DNA of 64,000 nt, from NCBI RefSeq assembly GCF_030687295.1, contig NZ_CP117425.1, forward strand, positions 3,600,001 to 3,664,000, given 5' to 3'. The position numbers and the translations under genes were made by a program. How positions within the stretch are numbered: position 1 is the first letter of the stretch; each line of letters starts with the position of its first letter. Under the pieces are notes generated by a model that worked only from the letters and a program-made list of their open reading frames with translations, searched no databases and had not been told where the DNA came from. Positions 15,448 to 24,557 of this stretch are shown piece by piece. The DNA is from Pseudomonas beijingensis. Lineage in GTDB: Bacteria > Pseudomonadota > Gammaproteobacteria > Pseudomonadales > Pseudomonadaceae.

Positions 15448-16365
15448 CTAGCGCACGCGAATGCGCGGGTCGAGCAGTGCGTTGAGCACATCGGCCAGCA
15501 AGGTAAGGATGATGTAGATCACCGCAATCAGCAGGACCACGGCCTGTACGACTGGAAAGTCATCACGGGCGATGGCGTCCCAGGCGAGTTGTCCGATGCC
15601 TTGCAGGGAGAACACGGTTTCGATCACCACCGAACCGCCGAGCATGAAGCCAAACTCCACCGCCGCCAGCGCGACGACCGGAATCAAGGCGTTGCGCAGT
15701 GCGTGCTTGAACAACACGCGGGCAGGGCGCAGGCCCTTGGCGCGGGCCGTGCGGATGTAATCGGAACTGAGCACATCAAGCATGCCTGCACGGGTCAGGC
15801 GCATGATTGCCGGCGTCGCGTAGTAGCCCAAGGCAATGGCCGGCATGACGAAGTGCAGCAGGGTTGAGTTGCCGGACACCGGCAGCCACTTGAGCGTCAC
15901 CGCGAATACCACGATCAACATCAGCGCAAACCAGAAGCTGGGCATTGCCTGGCCCAGTACCGCAATGCTCAAGGCCAGTCGGTCGACCCAGGTGTCGCGT
16001 TTGACTGCGGCCAGCACGCCCAGTGGGATCGCCACCAGCAAGGCGATGCCCAGCGCCAGGGCACCTAACCCGAGGGTGATTGGCAAGCGGCTGGCGACAA
16101 GGTTGTAGACCGACTCCTGAAAGAAAAAAGAGTTGCCCAGGTCCAGCCGTAGCAAGTCGCCCAGCCAGTTGAAGTACTGGGTCGGTAGCGGTTTGTTCAA
16201 ACCGTATTGCACGCGGATTTGTTCGATCTGTTCGCTGGTGGCTTCCGGTCCGCCAATGGCCGTGGCCAGGTCGCCGGACAGATGCAACAGAGAAAAGCTG
16301 ATCACCGACACGGTAATGGCGACGCAAACAGCGATGCCCAGACGGCGCAAAAGGAATCCAAGCAT
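15448..16365 (-). CDS. Peptide ABC transporter permease (DppB type)
   Basis: 305 residues from the ATG at 16365, chosen because GAGGAA lies nine bases upstream and the protein then begins directly with MLGFLLRRLG, the usual DppB start. Six hydrophobic segments; the EAA loop reads DYIRTARAKGLRPARV. It forms the membrane channel with the DppC-type protein. The 105-bp gap to the binding-protein gene holds no clear terminator. Confidence 0.93.
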   Translation of the reverse strand: MLGFLLRRLGIAVCVAITVSVISFSLLHLSGDLATAIGGPEATSEQIEQIRVQYGLNKPLPTQYFNWLGDLLRLDLGNSFFFQESVYNLVASRLPITLGLGALALGIALLVAIPLGVLAAVKRDTWVDRLALSIAVLGQAMPSFWFALMLIVVFAVTLKWLPVSGNSTLLHFVMPAIALGYYATPAIMRLTRAGMLDVLSSDYIRTARAKGLRPARVLFKHALRNALIPVVALAAVEFGFMLGGSVVIETVFSLQGIGQLAWDAIARDDFPVVQAVVLLIAVIYIILTLLADVLNALLDPRIRVR

Positions 16366-16470
16366 GGCAAGTTTCCTCATATCCAATGGATGACAGGTGT
16401 GAGGACGTGTCCGTGGTGCGGGTGAGCCCGCAAGCCACGGCACCTCTCGATCAATCCGCTCGGTGGCGGA

Positions 16471-17991
16471 TTACTTCCAGCTGGACTGAACGAAACGCGG
16501 CAGTTCATCCGGATAGGGCGTGAACGCCAATTCGGAGGTGTAGGCGTAGTTCATCGAGTAGTTGAACAGCGGCGCCCAGTACGCCTGTTCGCTGATGCGC
16601 TGCAACGCCTTGCGGTAGTTGTCCTTGCGCAATTGCGGGTCGAGGGCGTTGTCAGCGGTCTGCAACCAGCCCTGGACTTGTGGGTCTTTGATGTTGTCGT
16701 CCGGGTTGCCCTTGAACCAGGTGCCGGCCGACGCCGAGGTGTCGAGGATCGAGAACGAGCCCCAGGCCTGAAACGACATGGGCACCTTGCCGCCACGTTG
16801 TTGATCGCGCAGGGCGGCGTACTTCAAGTAGCGCAGCTTGGCGTTGATGCCCACTGCACGCAGGTTGCCGATGATGGCTTCGACGTAATCACGGTCGCGA
16901 TAAGCGAAGATTTCTGTCTCGAAGCCATTGGGGTAACCGGCTTCGGCGAGCAACGCCTTGGCCTTGGCCGGGTCGTAGTTGTAGACCGTGGCCGCGGAGG
17001 TATCGCAGCCGAACTGGCCTGGATAGCAGGCAACCTGCAAGGGCTTGGCTTCGCCCCCCACCAATTGCGTGGCGAGCGCATTGCGGTTGATCGCATGGTT
17101 GATGGCTTGACGCACCTTGAGGTGCTTCATCGGCGAGTTTTCAGTGGAGGTGCCTCGAGCATCAAGAATCAGGAAGCCGATGCGCATGGTTTCGCCGCTG
17201 GTCACGGTCAGGTTCGGCATACCTTTAAGGTCGACGGCCTGATCCGAGGTCACTCGCCAGGTCCAGTCGACACCCTCGGTCATCAACTCGGCCAGGCGGG
17301 TTTCCGCATCCGGAATCACTCGGAACTTGAGGTGACCGATATGGGGCTTGCCTTGTGGGCTGTCTGGAAAATAGTCCTTGTTGATCTCCATGGTCACGCC
17401 TTCGCCAGCCACCACCGACACGGCTTTATACGGCCCGGTACCGATTGGCTTGCGGCTGAATTCGGCCAGGCCGACCTTCTCGAAGTACTGCTTGGGGTAC
17501 ATCGGAACGGCGTTGGACAGGTATTCCAGTGCCGGAGGGAAAGGTTTTTTCAAATGCAGGCGGACGCTGTAGTCACCGGTTTTTTCGGCGCTCTTGATCC
17601 AGTCTACGTTTTGCACGGTAACGACTTTCGCTTCGGGCGACACCACGTAGTTGAGGGTGAACACCACGTCGTCGGCGGTGAAGGCGTCGCCGTTGTGAAA
17701 TTTGACGCCTTTGCGCAGCTCAAAGTCGAGGGTGGTGTCGTCGACCTGGGTCCAGCGGGTGGCCAACATGGGTTTGTATTCGCCGCTGTTGGGATCGCGA
17801 TAGATCAGGTTGTCCCAGATCAGCCGGCCGAGAATCACCCCTTCGCGCAAATCGTTGTGATAGGGGCTGATGTTTTCAGGCTCGCTGTCGGAAGCGTAAA
17901 CCAGGGTGTCGTTGGCTTTACCGGCATGCGCCGGAAAACTGCTGATGAGGCCTGTCAGCGCAATGCTGCAGGCGAAACCTTTGATGCCCAT
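16471..17991 (-). CDS. Periplasmic substrate-binding protein of a peptide ABC transporter (family 5)
   Basis: 506 residues. A signal peptide (about 1-23, ending FPAHA) precedes a family-5 (DppA/OppA/nickel-type) binding protein; GVKFHNGDAFTADDVVFTL at about 85-110 is the family signature. It captures peptides or peptide-like solutes in the periplasm. It is the first gene of the operon SBP-B-C-D-F-M20-M20, with GGAGA before the ATG. A divergent LysR gene starts 186 bp away and probably controls it. The two M20 peptidases in the same operon suggest a defined peptide or N-acyl amino acid ligand rather than general peptide scavenging. Confidence 0.93.
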   Translation of the reverse strand: MGIKGFACSIALTGLISSFPAHAGKANDTLVYASDSEPENISPYHNDLREGVILGRLIWDNLIYRDPNSGEYKPMLATRWTQVDDTTLDFELRKGVKFHNGDAFTADDVVFTLNYVVSPEAKVVTVQNVDWIKSAEKTGDYSVRLHLKKPFPPALEYLSNAVPMYPKQYFEKVGLAEFSRKPIGTGPYKAVSVVAGEGVTMEINKDYFPDSPQGKPHIGHLKFRVIPDAETRLAELMTEGVDWTWRVTSDQAVDLKGMPNLTVTSGETMRIGFLILDARGTSTENSPMKHLKVRQAINHAINRNALATQLVGGEAKPLQVACYPGQFGCDTSAATVYNYDPAKAKALLAEAGYPNGFETEIFAYRDRDYVEAIIGNLRAVGINAKLRYLKYAALRDQQRGGKVPMSFQAWGSFSILDTSASAGTWFKGNPDDNIKDPQVQGWLQTADNALDPQLRKDNYRKALQRISEQAYWAPLFNYSMNYAYTSELAFTPYPDELPRFVQSSWK

Positions 17992-18176
17992 GCCGTCGTC
18001 TCCGTTGGCGAGAGTGGTTGAATCAAAGGGCAGCGAATCGCAAATGCGTAAAGGAGGGTGAGAAGCTCAGGTCATGTTTTTTTGGTCTGGACACGAATGT
18101 AGGGAAAGGCTATCAATGCCACAAGAATAATATTTCGATACTTGCGTTGCCGAAAAGGCAATTCCTGGGGGCGCCG

Positions 18177-19091
18177 ATGCAGCTGTATGGTGTGCAGTCC
18201 ACGGCACTGCGTTATTTTCTGGAAGTCGCGCGATGCGGATCGATCAGCGAAGCCTCGATGCGCCTGAATGTCGCAGCCTCAGCGGTGAGCCGACAAATTG
18301 CCAAGCTCGAGTTGGCTCTGGACGCCAGCCTGTTCGAGCGTCGTGCCCGAGGCATGGTGCTCAGCGAGGCGGGGGCGCGACTGGCGGCCTATGCGCGCAA
18401 GTCGCAGCTTGAGGCCGAGCAGGTGGTGCTGGAGATTACCGAGCTGCATGGTTTGCAGCGGGGCCATGTGCACGTTGCCTGCTCGGAAGGGTTTGCACTG
18501 GAATACATGCCCAGGAGCATCAGCGCGTTCAGGCGTGAGTATCAGGGCATTCATTTCACGTTGGAGGTCTGCGCGCCGGCCGAAGCGACCGAGAAGGTGC
18601 GTTCCGGCGAAGCCGATCTGGCGATGACCTTCAGCCTGACGCCGCAAAGTGAAATCAAGGTCGAACACGTCATGAGCGGGGCGATTTTTGCCGTGGTCGC
18701 CAATTCCCATCCCTTGGCCGGGCGTGAAGCGGTCAGCCTCGCTGAGCTGCAGCCCTGGCCCATTGCGTTACCCAAGGCCGACACCACGATACGGCAGCTG
18801 TTCGACATCTGTTGCGGTGTCCAGGGGTTGTTGTTCGACCCGGTGTTGACCACCAATTACGTTGCGGCGCTCTATAGCTTCGTCCGCGAAGAAGGCGTTA
18901 TCAGCCTGGCCAGCGAAATGACCTTGCAAAAGCAGGTGGCGGACAAGGTCCTGCAATGCGTACCGATCCTTGACGAAGGCATGCAGGCACGCCGCATCGA
19001 ACTGCAAAGCATGGCCGGCCGCAATTTACCGGCAGCGGTGTGTGCCTTCAGGGATTTTCTGATTGCGGATCTGGCGAAAGCGAAGCGCTGA
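18177..19091 (+). CDS. LysR-family regulator of the peptide importer operon
   Basis: 304 residues from the ATG at 18177; the longer upstream frame reads into the divergent promoter. An N-terminal winged helix-turn-helix (about 5-62, SISEASMRLNVAASAVSRQI) is followed by the LysR effector domain. It is divergent from the binding-protein gene, the classic LysR arrangement, so it probably controls that operon in response to the peptide or its breakdown product. It is convergent with the DUF4132 gene, 31 bp apart. Confidence 0.88.
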   Translation: MQLYGVQSTALRYFLEVARCGSISEASMRLNVAASAVSRQIAKLELALDASLFERRARGMVLSEAGARLAAYARKSQLEAEQVVLEITELHGLQRGHVHVACSEGFALEYMPRSISAFRREYQGIHFTLEVCAPAEATEKVRSGEADLAMTFSLTPQSEIKVEHVMSGAIFAVVANSHPLAGREAVSLAELQPWPIALPKADTTIRQLFDICCGVQGLLFDPVLTTNYVAALYSFVREEGVISLASEMTLQKQVADKVLQCVPILDEGMQARRIELQSMAGRNLPAAVCAFRDFLIADLAKAKR

Positions 19092-19122
19092 GTCCGGTGA
19101 ATCTGTTCTCACTGTTTGAACA

Positions 19123-22044
19123 TCAGCCGCTGCGCTGTATCTGCTCCAGTATCAGGCTGTCAGTGATGTTCATGTCGTCCAGCAACAGAAACATCTTGCT
19201 CAGCACCTCGGCCATTTTCCTGTCGGTGTCGGCGAACGGCAGGTAGAACGCCGTGACGTTGCTGCCTGCGGGCACGATGCACAGGTAGTTGCCGGGTTCG
19301 ATATGGATGGCGGCGCTGCCCAGGTGAATGCGGTAGTTCGCACGCTGGCCGCTAATGTGCAGGAAATGCCCTTCGCATCTGACGTTTTGCAACCCTAGCC
19401 CTTGAATCAACTCGCCGACCAGTTCGGCGCGGCGTTGCACGGTTTCGTGGCTGGTGCTGTAGTCGTCTGCGGCGTGGGCCACGGAGACCAGCAGGTCGGC
19501 GTCGCGCATGACTTCCGAGAACAGCAGCGGCGGTACTTGTTCAAGGGGGAGGGCTTTCTGGTCGCGGTGGAACGCAATCGTGTCGAAGGTAAAGTGTTCC
19601 GTTTCCGAGAGGTAGTGACCGGTATCCAGAAAGTTGAACAGGGCGTAAATGCCGTGCTCTTTGCTCTCGTAATAGATGTCCTCGACGCTTGAAGTCGACC
19701 AGTTGCGGACCTGCAGCAACCGGGCGGCGACTTTGCCTTTCAGGCGGTGGCCGGCAAATCGGTTGGACCACAGGCCGGTGTCTCGCTCGGCAGGGGTGAG
19801 CAGGTACAACTCGCGAAAGGCTTGTTTGAACGGCTGCACCCGGCGATGGGTCACCACGCTTTTTTGCCAGGCCGACAGTTGTCCTGCCGTGAACAGATGA
19901 AAAGGGTGAGCGATACGCAGGTTCTTTTCAACGACGTGTTGGCGGCCTTCAAGGTCAGTCACCGTCAGCGTTGCGGCATCGAGCCAGCCCAGCGCAGCGT
20001 CGTCGGCCTGCATGATCAGTTGTTCGAGCAGCAGACGAACCGCGGGCATTTTCAACAGCGGCTTCAGGTCGTCCAGCGCCAGGGTTTCGCCGCTGCTCAT
20101 CATCGCTTCCAGGGTGCGGCAGAAGCGGGCGATTTGCTCTTTGAGCTGGGTCTGCTGCGTCTTGAGGGCGACGAAGTCTGCGTGCTTGCGAATTGCAGGC
20201 GGTGCGGTTTTGAGCGTCTTGCCGGCTTTGCAGATGTGTAATGTGGGCGACAAACCGTCGATGATGAGCGTGACGTCATAGCCATCGATGGAAGCGGCCG
20301 TCACGGCGGATTCGGCGATCTCCGATTCCATGGCCCATTCCAGGCGAATCGCCGAGGGGTAGCCGGCGACACGCGCGAGGTTTTCCAGGCCTGCCTGCAC
20401 CGCTGCGTGGGAGTTGGCCTGTCGCTGAGCGCCGTATTTACGCACCTCTTTGTGCAGTTTCTTGAGCGTCAGGTAGCGCTGGCGTACGTCGTCCGGCCCC
20501 GTGACGGGCAGCAAGCCATAGATGCGCATGGCCGGCTGTGCATGGCGGGTCAACTTCTTTTCCAGCGCCGCTCGACCGATGCCCTGGTAGGCGTCGAGCA
20601 GTACACGCGTCTCGGGAAACGCCCAGTGCGAGGGTTCGAGCGCCGCGAGGTACTCGCGCAGGTGGCCTGGGTCGGCCTCGGCCAGCGCCTTGTCCAGCAG
20701 GTAGCGGTCCACCACGCCCACGGTTTCATCCAATGTATTGGGCAGGTCGGTGCCCCAGCCGGACCGAGGTGCCAGGGCAATGTTCAGGTATTCACGCTGG
20801 AAGGCTTGCAGATCACTCCAACCGAGCGCGTCGAGCACCACTCGGCTGGCTTGTCCGGCGTAGGGCAGGGCGGTGAGCAGGGTATTTCTTGAAAAGCCGG
20901 ACAACGCCGCGAGCAGCTCTGCCGATTGGTGCTTGGGCAATTGCTGAAGCGATAGGAAGGGTTGGAGCACCGCAGCCGTGTAGCCGAAGCTGTCGAGGTC
21001 ATCCGGTGTCATGCCCAGTCGTTCGATGACCGACAAGGCCTGCAACAACCAACGGGTCTGATACACCTCGACCGAGCGGAAGGTGTCAGCCAGCCTCTCG
21101 GCGTTATCGGGCAATCCAGCCAGGGCATCCTCGACGTAACGAACGGTGAAGTTCGCCAGTTCAGGGGGCACTGCAGCGGGTTCTTCAGTGGGGATGTCAT
21201 CACTCTGGGACGGCTCATCATCGATGTCTTTCGGGGCCTCGTTGTTTGAATCGTCCTCGTCGAAATCTTCATCGGCGTACCGAGTCAGGTCCACATCATC
21301 GCTGTCCAGCCCGGCGTCGTCCGAATAGAACATCATGGCGCGGCCCCAGGTATTGGCCGCCCGGACGAAGCGCGGGTAATCGAGGCGGCCCGCTTCCAGC
21401 AGGCCCAGAGCGATGCGCTCGATTTCCTTGTGCACGTAGATGTACGCGTCGGCGATTTTCCTTTGTTCTTCATCAGCCGGGGAAGGGGGCTGCACGCGGT
21501 TCCAGCTGCCGTCCAGCAACCATTCGGCGAAAGTCTGCCAGGGCGGGGTGGGCGGATAATCGCTCAGGCGACTGATGCAGGCCTGAACGTCGGGGAAGGC
21601 CCAGGCCTGGTCCGGACTTCTTCGGTAATAGGCAGGGCCATCTTCATCAGTGGGCAATGGATAGTCACTGTCTTCGAAGGCAAATTGCAGCATGTGCTGC
21701 AGCCGCGCCCCGATCTGCTCCAGCGCGTAGGCATCCGGGTGCGCCGTGATCCACGCGTCGCAGAGTCGATATTGCAGGCCATAACGCTGTTGATCGCGGC
21801 GGTCCTCCAGATCGTCCCAAACGGTCGGGAACACAAAACCATCAGCCAGTGCCTTGGGCCCATCCTCTGGATGCTGCCTGACCCAATCATCGGCGATGCG
21901 CAGGACGTCGATGCCGTCCCAAAAATCGGGCTCGAATTCGTCATAGTGGCTGAGCTCGGGGTAGTCATCCAACGCTCTGTCACAGAATGCGCGCAGCGCA
22001 GCGAGGCGTGTGGCTTGTTCGGGCACAGGACGGCGTGATTGCAT
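19123..22044 (-). CDS. DUF4132-domain protein (MolR/YehI-like), function unknown
   Basis: 973 residues. The middle and C-terminus match the DUF4132 layout of large bacterial proteins such as E. coli YehI/MolR: GPDDVRQRYLTLKKL at about 520, KTAPPAIRKHADF followed by a coiled helix, then a C-terminal domain around RCEGHFLHISGQRANYRIHLG. A very acidic linker lies at about residues 255-295 (repeated D/E), and the N-terminal third is Trp- and Asp-rich and looks helical. There is no signal peptide or membrane segment. No biochemical role is established for the family. It is followed upstream by a 146-residue gene on the same strand, probably its partner. Confidence 0.75.
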   Translation of the reverse strand: MQSRRPVPEQATRLAALRAFCDRALDDYPELSHYDEFEPDFWDGIDVLRIADDWVRQHPEDGPKALADGFVFPTVWDDLEDRRDQQRYGLQYRLCDAWITAHPDAYALEQIGARLQHMLQFAFEDSDYPLPTDEDGPAYYRRSPDQAWAFPDVQACISRLSDYPPTPPWQTFAEWLLDGSWNRVQPPSPADEEQRKIADAYIYVHKEIERIALGLLEAGRLDYPRFVRAANTWGRAMMFYSDDAGLDSDDVDLTRYADEDFDEDDSNNEAPKDIDDEPSQSDDIPTEEPAAVPPELANFTVRYVEDALAGLPDNAERLADTFRSVEVYQTRWLLQALSVIERLGMTPDDLDSFGYTAAVLQPFLSLQQLPKHQSAELLAALSGFSRNTLLTALPYAGQASRVVLDALGWSDLQAFQREYLNIALAPRSGWGTDLPNTLDETVGVVDRYLLDKALAEADPGHLREYLAALEPSHWAFPETRVLLDAYQGIGRAALEKKLTRHAQPAMRIYGLLPVTGPDDVRQRYLTLKKLHKEVRKYGAQRQANSHAAVQAGLENLARVAGYPSAIRLEWAMESEIAESAVTAASIDGYDVTLIIDGLSPTLHICKAGKTLKTAPPAIRKHADFVALKTQQTQLKEQIARFCRTLEAMMSSGETLALDDLKPLLKMPAVRLLLEQLIMQADDAALGWLDAATLTVTDLEGRQHVVEKNLRIAHPFHLFTAGQLSAWQKSVVTHRRVQPFKQAFRELYLLTPAERDTGLWSNRFAGHRLKGKVAARLLQVRNWSTSSVEDIYYESKEHGIYALFNFLDTGHYLSETEHFTFDTIAFHRDQKALPLEQVPPLLFSEVMRDADLLVSVAHAADDYSTSHETVQRRAELVGELIQGLGLQNVRCEGHFLHISGQRANYRIHLGSAAIHIEPGNYLCIVPAGSNVTAFYLPFADTDRKMAEVLSKMFLLLDDMNITDSLILEQIQRSG

Positions 22045-22074
22045 GAGGGTATCCGAGGAAGAGAGTGACGAGGA

Positions 22075-22515
22075 TCAACCGCCGAGCAGCGGCACCAGGC
22101 GGATAAACGCGAGGGTGGAAGGAGGACTCAATTCGATTGTCTCATCGAGTCTTTGCAGCATTACCCCGTTGTGCAGAACGCGGAAGGCACGGGTTTCAAA
22201 ACCCTTCAAGGCTCGCTCGACTTCAGTGCCGACATCCAGGTCGGGAGGTGCGCTGGCCTGAGGCATGACCACCGCGCCTTCATGGGCTTGCTGAAGAACA
22301 TCCCGCTCGCTCAAGTATTGGCGGTCGAGCATTTCACGCAGCGCCGCTTGTTCCAGCCAGTGCTGGACCGACAGCGCGGCGATCTGTTCGGCAACGGTCT
22401 GGCGAATGAGCTCGGCGACCGTCAAGGTCAACGTAGTCGGGGTCAGGGTGACAGGGGGCAGCAAAGGCTCTTGGCGTGCGCCTTTCAGGCAATAGCTATG
22501 AACCACGAACTCCAT
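22075..22515 (-). CDS. Small protein of unknown function, operon partner of the DUF4132 gene
   Basis: 146 residues ending 30 bp upstream of the DUF4132 gene on the same strand. It has an N-terminal beta stretch, a Thr/Leu-rich segment, a helical middle (EQIAALSVQHWLEQAALREMLD) and a C-terminal region ending IRLVPLLGG. No domain recognised. Some features (an insert-like FVVHSYCLKGA start and an ELSPPSTLAFIRLVPLLGG tail) suggest a substrate-presenting or assembly protein, but that is a guess. Confidence 0.6.
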   Translation of the reverse strand: MEFVVHSYCLKGARQEPLLPPVTLTPTTLTLTVAELIRQTVAEQIAALSVQHWLEQAALREMLDRQYLSERDVLQQAHEGAVVMPQASAPPDLDVGTEVERALKGFETRAFRVLHNGVMLQRLDETIELSPPSTLAFIRLVPLLGG

Positions 22516-22686
22516 GACGCATTCCTTGCAAGCCAGGCCAGCCGGGCGGATGGCGCCTTAGCATATCCCGGTGTGCAATAAACTTCACCGCGCAGCGTCC
22601 TCTTTTCACATTTACGTTATTCGCCGGTCAGCCTCCCACCGCCGAGCTGCCGGTGAACTTTTGTTGTCGGCGAAAAAAACATAACG

Positions 22687-22929
22687 CTAAGGCTGGACTG
22701 TGCTCTTGGTGGAGACAATTTTGCCGTAACCTTCTACGGGCGGCGTCTCATCGACCACCCACATACGCTCGCTGCGACATTTGAACTTCACACCTTTGCG
22801 CGGCGCCATGACCCTGGCCGTTTCCATGCACATTGCCCTGGTAGCAAAGGTAGGCCCTGGTTTTCGTTCCTCGATACAGCCTTCGATGCCACTGCAGATC
22901 GTCATCACAACAAAATAAACCGTCATCAT
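22687..22929 (-). CDS. Small, possibly exported Cys-containing protein (80 aa), unknown
   Basis: 80 residues starting MMTVYFVVMTICSGIEGC: a short hydrophobic start followed by a polar, basic chain with four Cys residues (CSGIEGC, MCMET, KCRSE). GGGAG lies upstream of the ATG at 22929, and the frame upstream of this is not gene-like. The hydrophobic start is short for a signal peptide and could instead be a beta-strand core. No domain recognised. The 170 bp to the next gene on the right of the DUF4132 set carry no other feature. Confidence 0.5.
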   Translation of the reverse strand: MMTVYFVVMTICSGIEGCIEERKPGPTFATRAMCMETARVMAPRKGVKFKCRSERMWVVDETPPVEGYGKIVSTKSTVQP

Positions 22930-23183
22930 CTCGGTATGCTCCCTTGCGCGATGCGAGTGATTACATCCTGTAGTCCAGGTCGGCTGGCCTAAACGTTTAG
23001 CGGGAGGTTGCCTGCGGATGATGAGCTTGGATTTAAATCGCCAGCAATGGCACGTTGGTACCGTGTGTCGGGAAACCGTCACTGTATTAATATATTTTTA
23101 TTTCATGGCTTTTTGTGCCAATAACTTGGCGTCATCCGAGTGCTGAGGGGAGGGTAAAACGGGGGGCCATGAGCCCCCGAGAA

Positions 23184-23480
23184 CCCCTGTGGGAGCCGAG
23201 TTTGCTCGCGATAGCGTCGGCACATCCGACATCACTGCAAGCTGACCCACCGCCATCGCGAGCAAGCTCGCTCCCACGTTGGATCTTTAGTAGCCCCGAA
23301 ATTAACGCCCGCCTCAGACCCCTGTGGGAGCGAGCTTGCTCGCGATGAGGCCAGTAAGCCCAACATCCATGGGGCTGACCCACCGCTATCGCGAGCAAGC
23401 TCGGCTCCCACGTTGGATCTTCAGTAGCCCCGAAATTAACGCCCGCCTCAGGCCCCTGTAGGAGCGCGGTCACCCAGAGC
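23184..23480. repeat. Tandem duplication of a REP pair (two units of about 135 bp plus a remnant)
   Basis: Unit 1 (23184-23318) and unit 2 (23319-23452) both run from CCCCTGTGGGAG through an inverted REP pair to GTTGGATCTT, AGTAGCCCCGAAATTAACGC and CCGCCTCAG. A third start (CCCCTGTAGGAGCG, 23453 on) is truncated. The loops between the REP arms differ between units, so the duplication is not recent or the loops change fast. It lies in the 650-bp gene-free stretch before the LysR gene; I see nothing else in that stretch. Confidence 0.85.
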
Positions 23481-23583
23481 CAGGTCGGCTATCAGGCCGC
23501 GTCGCGGTCGCCGGCGAACAGCTTGCCTGCAACGGCAAAGGCAAAGACGCTAGCATGAGGGTTTACTCATAGAAGGGAACATC

Positions 23584-24489
23584 ATGCGAAACCTTCCTCC
23601 TTCTTCAAGCCTGCGAGCCTTCGAAGCCGCCACGCGGCACGCCACGTTCACTGCGGCGGCAGAGGAGTTGCACGTCACACAGAGCGCGGTAAGCCACCAG
23701 CTCAAGCATTTGGAACAGCTCTGGGGATTGCAGCTGTTTCATCGTGGTAACTCGCTGCACCTGACCTCGGCAGGGGCAGCGCTTGCGCCCATCGTGCGTG
23801 AGTTCTTCATGAAGCTCGAGGCCACCTTGGCCGATTTACGCGAGCAAAACGGGCGGCAGCGGCTGAGTGTCAGCACGACCTATTCTTTCGCCTTGAAGTG
23901 GCTGCTGCCTCGGCTTCCTGATTTGGCGCAAGCGCATCCGCAAATCCTGCTCACCCTGGACAGCACCGATAGCCCCATTAACTTCTCGACGACAGACCCG
24001 GACGTGGCTATTCGCCTGGGCCACGGGCATTTCCCGTCGCTGTTTTCAGAGTTTCTGTTCCGCGAGCAGATTTTTCCGGTCGCCAGCCCGGCGTTGCTTG
24101 CGCGCTTTGGCACGCCGCAAACGGCCGCCGAATTGCTGCGCTATCCACTGCTTACCCGTGATGGCGCAGCGCGGGTGCCGAAATGGGAACAGTGGTTTGC
24201 CCAAGTGGGCGTTGAGGTTACGACCTTGAAGGAAAGCATTCGCTACGCAGACACCAATATGACCATTGAGGCGGCGTTGTTGGGGCAAGGTATCGCGCTG
24301 GCGCGCAGCGGGCATGTCGAAGCCGAGCTCAATGACGGCCGTCTTCAAAGGCTGTTCGAACTGCCGTTCGCATCGCCTCTGGCGTATTACTTCGTGTGCC
24401 CCACAGGGATCGAGACTCAGCCTCATATCGCCAGCTTCCGTCGTTGGCTGGTGACCCAGGCGGTCGATGCTCAGCAAACTTATGCATGA
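23584..24489 (+). CDS. LysR-family regulator (GcvA-like)
   Basis: 301 residues. Helix-turn-helix at about 20-45 (TFTAAAEELHVTQSAVSHQLKHLE) and a GcvA-type effector domain with DVAIRLGHG near 140 and a WEQWFAQVG segment. It lies 68 bp before a DMT transporter and an SDR gene on the same strand, so it may be co-transcribed with or control them. The effector is unknown. Confidence 0.88.
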   Translation: MRNLPPSSSLRAFEAATRHATFTAAAEELHVTQSAVSHQLKHLEQLWGLQLFHRGNSLHLTSAGAALAPIVREFFMKLEATLADLREQNGRQRLSVSTTYSFALKWLLPRLPDLAQAHPQILLTLDSTDSPINFSTTDPDVAIRLGHGHFPSLFSEFLFREQIFPVASPALLARFGTPQTAAELLRYPLLTRDGAARVPKWEQWFAQVGVEVTTLKESIRYADTNMTIEAALLGQGIALARSGHVEAELNDGRLQRLFELPFASPLAYYFVCPTGIETQPHIASFRRWLVTQAVDAQQTYA

Positions 24490-24557
24490 GGTTTTCATCA
24501 TGCTGGGATGAAGAGACTTTGCTTTTATAGCGCTAGTGGGTCGGCCTAGGATGATGC

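Noticed and set aside
23184..23452. Repeats with regular spacing, CRISPR-like at first sight
   Set aside because: Units are inverted REP pairs with 135-bp periodicity and no 25-40 bp direct repeats, spacers or cas genes.
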